Shown piece after piece: positions 8,262 to 16,700 of a DNA stretch of 31,216 nucleotides (within the stretch, counting starts at the first letter, position 1; every line of letters starts with the position of its first letter). Made by a program: the position numbers and the translations under genes. Origin of the DNA: a virus; the IMG/VR virus record IMGVR_UViG_3300010413_000117, positions 1 through 31,216 of that record, one strand, 5' to 3'. Under the pieces are notes generated by a model that was given only the letters and a program-made list of their open reading frames with translations, ran no database searches and had not been told where the DNA came from.

Positions 8262-8456
8262 TTATCCTTTGAATAAAGATAACAATTTTAAACCCAAAGG
8301 CATATTATCCAAACACTCTTTTAGCTTTTCTGTATAGGTAAAATAAAAGTAGTTTCTGTCAAAACTTAATAGTGGTATGCCACATTTAACAAGATAGTTT
8401 TTGACATTCTTTTTACATTTGTATTTATTCTCTATTACATTTGGGTTTATTATCAT
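8262..8456 (-). CDS. Small conserved-looking phage protein, 64 residues
   Basis: ATG at 8456, 13 nt after GGAGG; that ribosome site overlaps the last codons and stop of the ferritin gene, so translation is probably coupled. The protein is basic and aromatic-rich: KNYLVKCGIPLLSFDRNYFY and KLKECLDNMPLGLKLLSLF. Four Cys-or-Lys-rich positions are present (Cys14, Cys25, Cys48), but no clear metal motif. I do not recognise a named family. Spacing to the protease gene is 20 nt and composition matches neighbours, so it is likely a real gene. With ferritin, it forms a small insertion between portal and protease. Confidence 0.6.
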   Translation of the reverse strand: MIINPNVIENKYKCKKNVKNYLVKCGIPLLSFDRNYFYFTYTEKLKECLDNMPLGLKLLSLFKG

Positions 8457-8465
8457 TTCATATTC

Positions 8466-8957
8466 TTATCCTCCACAAGAGTCATTCCAAATTTTTACTT
8501 TCCACCATTCGTCTCCGCATAGAAAAGCATTATCCATAAAAGTACTTGCTTCGGCGTATTCGTTTTGTTGCTTCGTAATCATCTCTCTCATTTTTTCTTC
8601 AACAACGGGATTGTTATCCTGAATAGCCAATTTTTTAATTTCATCAATGCTTTTTGTGGTCAATACTTCTCTATTCAAATAAAGGGTGGCTATATCCATA
8701 ATGCTATTAATACCTATTGCTATTCCATCTATTTCAGGAATAGTAACATCAGCATTCAAATCTGTCAACAGGTTCAGGAATTCCATACCATGTCCCATTT
8801 CTTCTCCCTGTTGACCCTCAAAATGTTTAGCCAAATTGTCGAGACCCTTGTTCCTTAAAAAAGCGCATACGAATAAATAAAGATTTGCATTATAAAATTC
8901 GTGTGCAATTTGTTCACATAGCGCATTTCTAAGACTGTCTCCTATTAAACTAATCAT
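8466..8957 (-). CDS. Ferritin with intact ferroxidase centre
   Basis: 163 residues, close to the about 165 of bacterial non-haem ferritins. The first helix LCEQIAHEFYNANLYLF and second-helix motif GEEMGHGMEF match the ferritin pattern. By alignment to E. coli FtnA as I remember it, the iron ligands are Glu20, Glu53, His56, Glu97, Gln130 and Glu133 (FtnA Glu17, Glu50, His53, Glu94, Gln127, Glu130). Ferritins oxidise Fe(II) with O2 or peroxide and store ferric mineral in 24-subunit shells. The C-terminal tail GDEWWKVKIWNDSCGG is unlike FtnA and could be a targeting or docking peptide. The ATG overlaps the portal stop (TAATG) and its GAGGAGG ribosome site lies in the portal's last codons, so expression is tied to head assembly. 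A free cytoplasmic iron scavenger and a packaged cargo are both possible. Confidence 0.9.
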   Translation of the reverse strand: MISLIGDSLRNALCEQIAHEFYNANLYLFVCAFLRNKGLDNLAKHFEGQQGEEMGHGMEFLNLLTDLNADVTIPEIDGIAIGINSIMDIATLYLNREVLTTKSIDEIKKLAIQDNNPVVEEKMREMITKQQNEYAEASTFMDNAFLCGDEWWKVKIWNDSCGG

Positions 8958-10660
8958 TATAATTTACCTCCTCTACCTAAGTTAGACCCCTCAGTACGGG
9001 TTTGTTCTGTTTCTTCTGATATTTCTGAATCTTTCTTACGAGGTCTACCTCTAGAAACAGGTTGCCCATTCTCAGAAACTTCTTGCTGGTTCTGTTGCAT
9101 TTGTTTTGCTTGTTTTTCCTGTTGCTCTAATTGATTTTTCTGAGTCTGTTCCATCATCTTTTCTTGATTCTTCATATTTATTTCAGCCATTTGTTTCTGT
9201 TGTTCAAGAGTTGGTGGAGTAAGCATTTGCATAAAGTCCATTGCGCTTGATTCTTCCATATGTTTTCTCAAATGTGCTGGCTTCATGCCCATAGCGGCAG
9301 CAATTTTTTGTGGTAATACAATGCCTTGATTAAACAGTGTCATAACCGCATCAAGCCTGTTCTGCCTGTTTAAGAAAAAGTCTGTACCTTCAAAAATAAA
9401 GTTGAATTTAAAAGTCCTTGTGAACTTATTACCAAGATAATTCATGAAAACATTGAACTGGTCATACAAAGCGGACATCATCTGCTCATCTGTATTCAAA
9501 CTCAATTGTGTTTCCAATACATTCGGTTTCACATCACTTGTAAATATAAGATTAGTATTCACCCCACTGGACGCAAGCATTGTTTTCAAATAATCGTTAT
9601 ATATTTCATTTTCTGAATCAAAGCTGATACCCTGCATGTCTTCCAATGGTGCGCTTGCCACTTTTATAGATTCAGATATAGCACTTTTTACTAATGCCAT
9701 AAACTTACCCAATAATTCGGGACTGACAGCAATACTATCTTTTACTGTGGCTTTTATTTCTTTATTTAGCATTGGTACTTGCCCAACAATCATCTTACTT
9801 GCCGCTGCCATGTTTGCGTTTTTCTGTAAATTACGCATTAATGGCTGTAGTATCAAGTCGCTGAACAAAGGGGTAAAATATGGCAAGCGTGTTGCCAGTT
9901 CGGGAGTCATTTTGAAGCATACACCCACATCTACGGGCACATCTACCCAATATATCCAACTTGACTTGTCTCGCATTTCGGGAGGCAGAGAGGGGATATA
10001 AACCTTATTTTCTGGTCTATTCCATATTTCCTTATATTTCTTTTTAAAGAAATTCGGGTACATGTTGATATCCACGCCGGGCAATAGAAACCAGTACATA
10101 TTGAAACTGAATAAGAAACCGCCTTCCCATCTACCTGTTATTTTACAATAATCGGCGGGGAGTTCTTGGAGTATTATATTATCGCCCAAGTCTCTTATAC
10201 AACCAAAATAAGCATCATTTCTCAACATTTCTTTTACTGCAATACTCAGTTCTTTTCTATAATCGAATTTGTCGAGAAATGTTTCAACTGCTTTTAAATC
10301 CTTCTTATATTTCGGTGTGCTATAATCTTTAGGTTCTGCACTTGAAGTATATGTTATATCAAAGGAAAGCATATTTGCCATATAGGAAATAAGCCTTTTA
10401 TATACCATTGACCTCAATTCGAAATCCTGCGAGAATTCACGCAGTTGTAATTCACTATCTTTAGGTGCTGCTAGGGCTTTATTTAGTTCATCTTCTGTTG
10501 CCGCCATCGGGTTTAATGTAATATCCCGCATTCTGGCGCTTATTAAATCGGGAGTGAGATACCCCTGCCCATACATTCCTACTATGCTTCTGGCATAAGT
10601 TATAACGTCCCAAACTTCCTGTTCTGTTAATAATATATCATTTATTTGTTCATCAGTCAT
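8957..10660 (-). CDS. Portal protein
   Basis: 567 residues from the ATG at 10660, which has GGAGG 6 nt upstream; an overlapping ATG four bases earlier would stop after three codons. It directly follows the large terminase gene, as portals do. The protein shows portal-like features: helical N-terminus, ELPADYCKITGRWEGGFLFS (about 166-185) in the wing, a long central helix region with MRNLQKNANMAAASKMIVGQ, then SDVKPNVLETQLSLNTDEQM. Residues about 480 to 530 are extremely Gln-, Met- and Lys-rich and likely coiled-coil, followed by an Arg/Lys motif RGRPRKK near the end that resembles an AT-hook and may contact DNA or the prohead interior. Twelve copies should form the DNA channel. Confidence 0.85.
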   Translation of the reverse strand: MTDEQINDILLTEQEVWDVITYARSIVGMYGQGYLTPDLISARMRDITLNPMAATEDELNKALAAPKDSELQLREFSQDFELRSMVYKRLISYMANMLSFDITYTSSAEPKDYSTPKYKKDLKAVETFLDKFDYRKELSIAVKEMLRNDAYFGCIRDLGDNIILQELPADYCKITGRWEGGFLFSFNMYWFLLPGVDINMYPNFFKKKYKEIWNRPENKVYIPSLPPEMRDKSSWIYWVDVPVDVGVCFKMTPELATRLPYFTPLFSDLILQPLMRNLQKNANMAAASKMIVGQVPMLNKEIKATVKDSIAVSPELLGKFMALVKSAISESIKVASAPLEDMQGISFDSENEIYNDYLKTMLASSGVNTNLIFTSDVKPNVLETQLSLNTDEQMMSALYDQFNVFMNYLGNKFTRTFKFNFIFEGTDFFLNRQNRLDAVMTLFNQGIVLPQKIAAAMGMKPAHLRKHMEESSAMDFMQMLTPPTLEQQKQMAEINMKNQEKMMEQTQKNQLEQQEKQAKQMQQNQQEVSENGQPVSRGRPRKKDSEISEETEQTRTEGSNLGRGGKL

Positions 10661-10684
10661 CCATAACCTCCTCCTAGACCAAGA

Positions 10685-12508
10685 TTATACGACCATCGAA
10701 ACGCCGAGGAACTCTAGTTCATCCTCTGAGGCAGTATATCTAAAACCCAATAAATCTATGTCAATTAGAGACACATAATAATTGAGATAACTGACAGACG
10801 TATAGCGGTCTTTTCTTGCCCCGCTAGGTTCTACTAATTTTATTAGCCCATTTGCGGGAGCCATTTCTAGAGCAATACTTTCATTTATCATCAGGCTCGT
10901 TTGTAAGTGTGCCTGTAACAAATATGCTCTAATTCCTGTATCATCTTGGTCTAAAATATCCTTATTTCCAGACTTTATCAAGAATTCCTCTTCCGTGTTA
11001 TCGTCCACAAGAAAAGTAATAAGTTTTTTCTTTAGTCTTTCTCTGAATTTAACAGCGATAAGAGAATTCAACTGTGCAGTAGCAGAAATAGGGTATATGC
11101 ATTGCAGAGCATCCTTTCCTAATGTTCTTAAAGTTAGTTCATCATATACGCTAGTGTCTACATACATTGAATTCATTACCGTATATGGTCTATATTCCAG
11201 CCCTCTTATTTCATCTTTTGTGACAGAAGAAAGGGCATCGAATACACTTATACCCGCATTTTGCAGGTCAAGCACAAGGGCATCCCCTTGAAATTCTTCA
11301 TATATTTGTTTTATACGTAGTGCCTGTAAATTTGTATTTTTTCCATTATGAGATTCCATATAGACTATTTCTGTCAACCAACCTTTGCGGCTAGGGTATA
11401 ATCTTGCACAACTTATAATTGTATTGTCATTTGTTGACCCTGCCCTCATAGCCACGTCTACAGAAACAACTCTCATTTCATCTGATAACTTTGGTATATC
11501 ATATGGATTTTTCTTTGTTGTCAAAAATGTTTCATCTCTGATTGGTCTCCAACTTCTCTTTATCGTCCTGTTAAATAAACCTAATTTATAAAAAGACAGG
11601 TTTGAAGAGCCATATGGTATATTCCCATACTCCATCAAGAACGTAATTGGGTCAAGATTTTGTTTTTCTCTTACCATCTGTTTCTTTGTCTTTATACCGT
11701 GATGGATTGAGATTGGATAATCCAAGAACATCCCTTTTGTGTCGGGGTCACCATCAGCAATCATTCTTAAAAATTTCTTTGTCTCAGGATACCACTCATA
11801 ACTCTTGAAATGGGCACTTGTAATAATTATTTCTTGTGGTTCTTCTTTCAATTCGTCAATCTGTGCATATTCGGGAAATTTCATGTAAGGCGCTTGCCTG
11901 CTTACAAGGAAGGGACGTATAACGGAATCAATAACTTCTGTTTCTATCAGTCTTCTTTCTTCTAATACGGTTACATGACTTCTATGCCCTCTACCGCCTT
12001 CACCAGAAACAACAACGTTTATTTTAGAACCATTGTAGAATGTCATTTCCCATTTGTTCTGATTTGTTACAATATTAGAACATTCTCTGGCAATATTGGG
12101 GTGTTCGTCTCGGAGTGCTTTGCACTTTTCTGAAATAATAAGTCCCGCCTGTGCTTTGGTTGACGAGGCTAGAGCAACTATTGTACCCGGATAAAGGATA
12201 CATCTTGCAATAGCATAAACACCAATAAGCCAAGATTTTGCGCTTGCACGAGAGGCAATACCCACAAACTCGGTACATCTTGTCATAAGGTTCAGCCAAA
12301 ATCTTTGGTAGGGGTAAAGAGGAATGTCAAGATAATGCTCTACAAAAAAGCATATATTAGACCTGTAAAACGTTACCCAACTTTTGATGCGGTCCCGCTT
12401 TGCCTTTGTCATTTCCTCTTCGCCAATGAATTTCAATGGTTCATTAGCCTTGCTATAATGTTTCATATTTCTAAGAGGAGGATGTGTAGTTCTTTGTTTT
12501 TTAGCCAT
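10685..12508 (-). CDS. terL: Terminase large subunit
   Basis: 607 residues, ATG at 12508 after TGGAGGAAAAGT. The N-terminal ATPase shows a variant Walker A at about 85-92 (ASRASAKS, with Lys91) and a Walker B-like VTVLEE at 179-184, where the usual Asp-Glu is Glu-Glu. A coupling-motif-like EIIITSAH follows (about 226-233). The C-terminal nuclease has VVSVDVAMRAG (Asp351) and ALVLDLQNAG (Asp414), two of the metal-binding acids of the RNase H-like fold. It cuts concatemeric DNA and drives it through the portal. It lies between a zinc-ribbon candidate small subunit and the portal, with 20-25 nt gaps. Family recognition is firm; the Walker B change may be a lineage feature. Confidence 0.93.
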   Translation of the reverse strand: MAKKQRTTHPPLRNMKHYSKANEPLKFIGEEEMTKAKRDRIKSWVTFYRSNICFFVEHYLDIPLYPYQRFWLNLMTRCTEFVGIASRASAKSWLIGVYAIARCILYPGTIVALASSTKAQAGLIISEKCKALRDEHPNIARECSNIVTNQNKWEMTFYNGSKINVVVSGEGGRGHRSHVTVLEERRLIETEVIDSVIRPFLVSRQAPYMKFPEYAQIDELKEEPQEIIITSAHFKSYEWYPETKKFLRMIADGDPDTKGMFLDYPISIHHGIKTKKQMVREKQNLDPITFLMEYGNIPYGSSNLSFYKLGLFNRTIKRSWRPIRDETFLTTKKNPYDIPKLSDEMRVVSVDVAMRAGSTNDNTIISCARLYPSRKGWLTEIVYMESHNGKNTNLQALRIKQIYEEFQGDALVLDLQNAGISVFDALSSVTKDEIRGLEYRPYTVMNSMYVDTSVYDELTLRTLGKDALQCIYPISATAQLNSLIAVKFRERLKKKLITFLVDDNTEEEFLIKSGNKDILDQDDTGIRAYLLQAHLQTSLMINESIALEMAPANGLIKLVEPSGARKDRYTSVSYLNYYVSLIDIDLLGFRYTASEDELEFLGVSMVV

Positions 12509-12528
12509 ACTTTTCCTCCATTTAGGGA

Positions 12529-13479
12529 TTAGTGTACATTCTCATCCCCTTCTAATTTTATAAAATTTTCTATTTCCATATCATCGTATTCATCATCAAA
12601 TAACTCTTCCTCTACATTGAAATCTTTACTGCCAAGAATAAAATTTTTCAATGGTCTGACAATATATTTCTGGAAATAATCTTCTATATTTCCCACATCA
12701 CGGTACATGTCCCCTCTAGGGTCAGTCTTTAACCATTGTGCGGGTTCGCTTTTTTCTATATCCTGTATCCATAGACCAAAAGTGTCAATGCCCCCCGATT
12801 GACTGTTTTTCGCAGTACTTGGCGCAATAGCCAGATTTTTCATCAATGCTTGCAACTCTTTTACAAGGTCTGCCGTTTCATCTTGATTCATCCTTGCATT
12901 CTTTATATCCAGCATGGTATAACAAACCTGCTTCAATAATACAATTTCAGCATATGTATCTGCTTTATGGGTATTTTTGAAATTAGCATATTCTGTTTCA
13001 AGGTATTCGATTTCGTCTCTAGTTAAACCATCCCCCCAAAACTTGATTACTTCTTCGGGTATCGGGATTTCGCTTGTGTCTATTTCCTTTTCTGTGAAAA
13101 TAACACCAACATCTTCATATTGGAAGTTATTTTCGCCAGACTTGTCCATTGATTTTTTAGTGGCAATGAGTTTCATCAGGTATAAAGAAAAGATTGCGTT
13201 TACGTTCTTGCCATTATTTAACAATGTCTGGATATGTGCTTTGGCGGCGTCTAGTGCCTCATTTGTAAACTTGACATTTAATATTGTACACATGCGATGG
13301 ATTGTCTTTTCCATGCTAAGTGTTTCGCTGTATATAATATCATATATATCCTGTACACATGATTTACATACAGAGAATTTACCATTGGTATCGACAAGAC
13401 CCCCATCTACAGAATTATAGAAATTATTGCCTGACATTGTTTTAAGACATTTACGACAATAATACTCTTCTTTAGCCAT
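12529..13479 (-). CDS. Candidate small terminase with N-terminal zinc ribbon
   Basis: 316 residues, ATG at 13479, 2 nt after the preceding stop, with AAGGAATAG upstream. Residues 8-41 hold a clear zinc ribbon: Cys8-x2-Cys11 and Cys38-x2-Cys41 (YYCRKCLKTM and FSVCKSCVQDIY). The middle is helical and the C-terminus is acidic (EEELFDDEYDDMEIENF). Small terminases are poorly conserved; this gene's place directly before the large subunit and its DNA-binding-like zinc ribbon make that the best assignment. It would recognise the packaging site and load the large subunit. At 316 residues it is larger than the usual 140-200. A different DNA-binding head-assembly factor cannot be excluded. Confidence 0.7.
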   Translation of the reverse strand: MAKEEYYCRKCLKTMSGNNFYNSVDGGLVDTNGKFSVCKSCVQDIYDIIYSETLSMEKTIHRMCTILNVKFTNEALDAAKAHIQTLLNNGKNVNAIFSLYLMKLIATKKSMDKSGENNFQYEDVGVIFTEKEIDTSEIPIPEEVIKFWGDGLTRDEIEYLETEYANFKNTHKADTYAEIVLLKQVCYTMLDIKNARMNQDETADLVKELQALMKNLAIAPSTAKNSQSGGIDTFGLWIQDIEKSEPAQWLKTDPRGDMYRDVGNIEDYFQKYIVRPLKNFILGSKDFNVEEELFDDEYDDMEIENFIKLEGDENVH

Positions 13480-13480
13480 T

Positions 13481-13759
13481 TTATCTATTCCTTACGTCTA
13501 TTCTTATTGTACGTTCATCTATACGGTTATCGGTTGTTGTAATTTTACATGCTATATCATAACGACTACCAGAAGTGCCGCCAGAAAGCCATACTATTAC
13601 GCTTCCAGTTGTACTTGCGCTGGATGCAACTGTTATACCTGTTGTAGCACTTACTACGAAACTATAAAGCGATTCTCCTATCTGTAACCATTGTGACCAG
13701 TCAAAGCCATAATCTAAGGTTGCATCGGGGTCTTTAATAAATACATTTGATGTTGTCAT
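13481..13759 (-). CDS. Small Ig-like phage virion protein
   Basis: 92 residues, ATG at 13759; AAAGGCGG lies 8 nt upstream. The protein begins with FIKDPDATLDYGFDWSQWL, a pattern I associate with a widespread small phage virion family, and continues as beta-type sequence with GSVIVWLSGGTSGSRYDIAC. This alternation and length suit a single Ig-like or beta-sandwich domain, possibly a decoration or fibre-attachment module. It sits between the giant repeat protein (12-nt gap) and the candidate small terminase. No enzyme motif is seen. The functional assignment is general. Confidence 0.75.
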   Translation of the reverse strand: MTTSNVFIKDPDATLDYGFDWSQWLQIGESLYSFVVSATTGITVASSASTTGSVIVWLSGGTSGSRYDIACKITTTDNRIDERTIRIDVRNR

Positions 13760-13770
13760 AATTACCGCCT

Positions 13771-16700
13771 TTATTCTCCTATCACTTCAAATACACGTTC
13801 ATCTTTATAAACAATGTAAGGTAGCGCAGGAGGTGTAATATAAACTCTATATTCTTTTGGAATCCTGTATACACGGTCTTCCGCTGCTATAACTATATTT
13901 CTAATTTCTTTTGGAATTATATATCTTCTAAATTCGGGTATCTCATTTATAGGATATAACGGTTTAAATATTATTATTATCTTATCTGATGTTAATGCAT
14001 GAGTAGAATTATTAACAATAAGTACGTAATGCTGTACCAGATTGATATTCTCTGATGTTAAGATATGTGTGCTATCTTGTATACCAAGTACATTAGTGAA
14101 TATGATTGTTATATTATCGGAAGTCAGTACATGTGTACTGTCATTTACAGACAGAACATAACTTGCAGAAATATCAATATTATCCGAAGTGCAAATATGA
14201 GTACTGTTATTTACAGTTAATATATAATGTGCCAATAACACGGGTGCAGTTGACACCAAAGTATGTGTTGTATCCTGCGGGGTTATGGTATAATGTGCAC
14301 TCAGATTTACATTTTCCGATATTAATGCATGAGTACTGTCATTTGTTATTAATACCCCTGCAACCGCTAATGTGATAGTATCAGAAGTGAATGCGTGTGT
14401 AGCATCCTGTACAGCAAGTACATGGTGTTGTACAAGTGAAATACTTTCAGAAGCGAGTACTTGTGTACTATTATTTACATATAATGCACCATAAGGATGA
14501 TGCACTAAAGCAATATTATCTGATGTTAGTGTATGAGTCGAATCGTTGACAGATAATACATAGTGTTGTACCAGAGCAACATTATCAGAAGTCAGTACAT
14601 GAGTGCTGTTATCAGTTACTATTGCACCAACACCGTAAGCAACAACGTCTATGTTATCGGAAGTGAGTACATGTGTTGAATCCTGTGTTTCAAGTACATG
14701 ATATTGTACAAGTGCAATATTATCCGAAGTCAGTACATGTGTAGCATCAACGGCTATTATCTGCTCTCCCGCTGGATGGTATATCAGTGTTAAGTGTTCG
14801 GATATATCCAATGGGAAATACAACGAAGGTATACCATATTGACCAAAATATTGTTCAGTCAATATATAATCATTGATATATGATGTTACCTGTCTTGGTT
14901 TTTGTATATGACTTGCATCGTTTACTGTGATAAGGTAAACATTTATTACAGATATATTGTCAGAAGTCAGTACATGTATTGAATCCTGCACTACGAGTAC
15001 ATGATGTTGTACAAGTGCAACATTCTCTGAGGTCAATATATGACTACTATTTTGTGTAACGAGTAGTCCTGCCATTGCCAAAACAATGTTATCCGAAGTC
15101 AAAATGTGACTTGCATCGTTGACCGCTAAAACATGATGTTGTACCAAATCAATATTATCAGATGTTAGAATGTGAGTGCTGTCATTTGTGGATAACAGAT
15201 AATTTTGGGTAAGGTCAACGTTTTCGGATGTTAGAACGTGCGCACTATCATCTACCGATAATAGATAGTTTTGTACTAAATCTATGTTATCGGAAGTCAA
15301 AACATGTATGCTATCATTTACTGACAACGTATAATGTGCGCTCAAATCAACATTATTTGAGGTTAAAACATGCGTGCTGTCATTTGTTGACAGAGTATAA
15401 TGTGCACTTAAACTGACATTATCTGAGGTCAAAATATGGGTGCTATCATTTATTGACAATAGATAATTTTGAGTTAATTCTACATTATCAGAGGTCAATG
15501 CATGTGTAGCATCATTTGTAGTTATTGTATAATGTGCGCTCAGACTTATATTATCGGAAGTGAGCACTTGCATACTATCGTTTACCGTTAGAGTAAAGTA
15601 AGTATGTAATGTTATATGAGGGGTAAAGCCTAATGGGTAATACTCGATAGGTACAGCATATACACCGAAGTATTGCTTTCTAAGTATATAATCGTCTTCT
15701 TTGGTGTCCGCAGGCATTGACTTCATACCATGCGTACCATCATCAACAGTAAGAACTCCGGCTAAACCTAATATGATATTTTCAGAGGTTAGTATCTGTG
15801 TACTGTCGTTTACCGACAAAACTTGGTGCTGTGTAAGGTTTACATTCTCTGATGTCAAAACATGCGTAGAATTGTTTACTGTCAAAGCACCAACAGTGTG
15901 ATGCACAACGTCTATATTGTCTGATGTCAATATATGAGTGCTATTATTGGTTGATAATATATGATGTTGTATTAAAGCAATATTGTTGGAGGTTAAAACC
16001 TGTGTTGCATCATTAACCGTTAGGACATAATTCTGTACCAAATCAATATTGTCAGAAATTAAAACTTGTGTTGCATCATTATTTGTTAGTACATAATTCT
16101 GTACGAGGTCTATATTATCGGATGTTAGAATATGGGTAGCATTATCCACTGTTAAAGCGCCAGCAAGGTGCTGTACAACAACTACGTTATCCGAGGTCAA
16201 TACATGGGCACTATCATTGGTTGCTAAAACATGATGTTGAGTTAAAGCAACATTGTCAGATGTTAGTGCTTGTGTTGAGTCATTTACTGACAAAGTATAA
16301 TTCTGTGTTAATTCTAATGGAGTAGTATACCAGACTATTAGTTTAGGACGGTAGCCTGTTGTGGCATGGTCGGATGAACCAAAATAAATAACTTGACTTG
16401 GCGTCCAAAATATCAGACCATAGTTATTACCATCAACCCAATCCTGCACTTGGGATACGTTTAATGATATGTTATATTCTTGCCCAGTTCCATGTGTTTC
16501 TAAAACAGATATACTACCAAGTTGCGTGGCGTTATAATCTGTTCCAGATGTATTGCAACCAGCACTACCCGCCCAAGCTGTTGTGCCAGTCTGGTAACTC
16601 CAACATGCTCCCAGTTCTGTCCAGCTTGAATTTCCCGACAATAATACATGAATAGGTAATGTCAAATCATAAAGCGGATTACGCGATGAATAAAGATATA

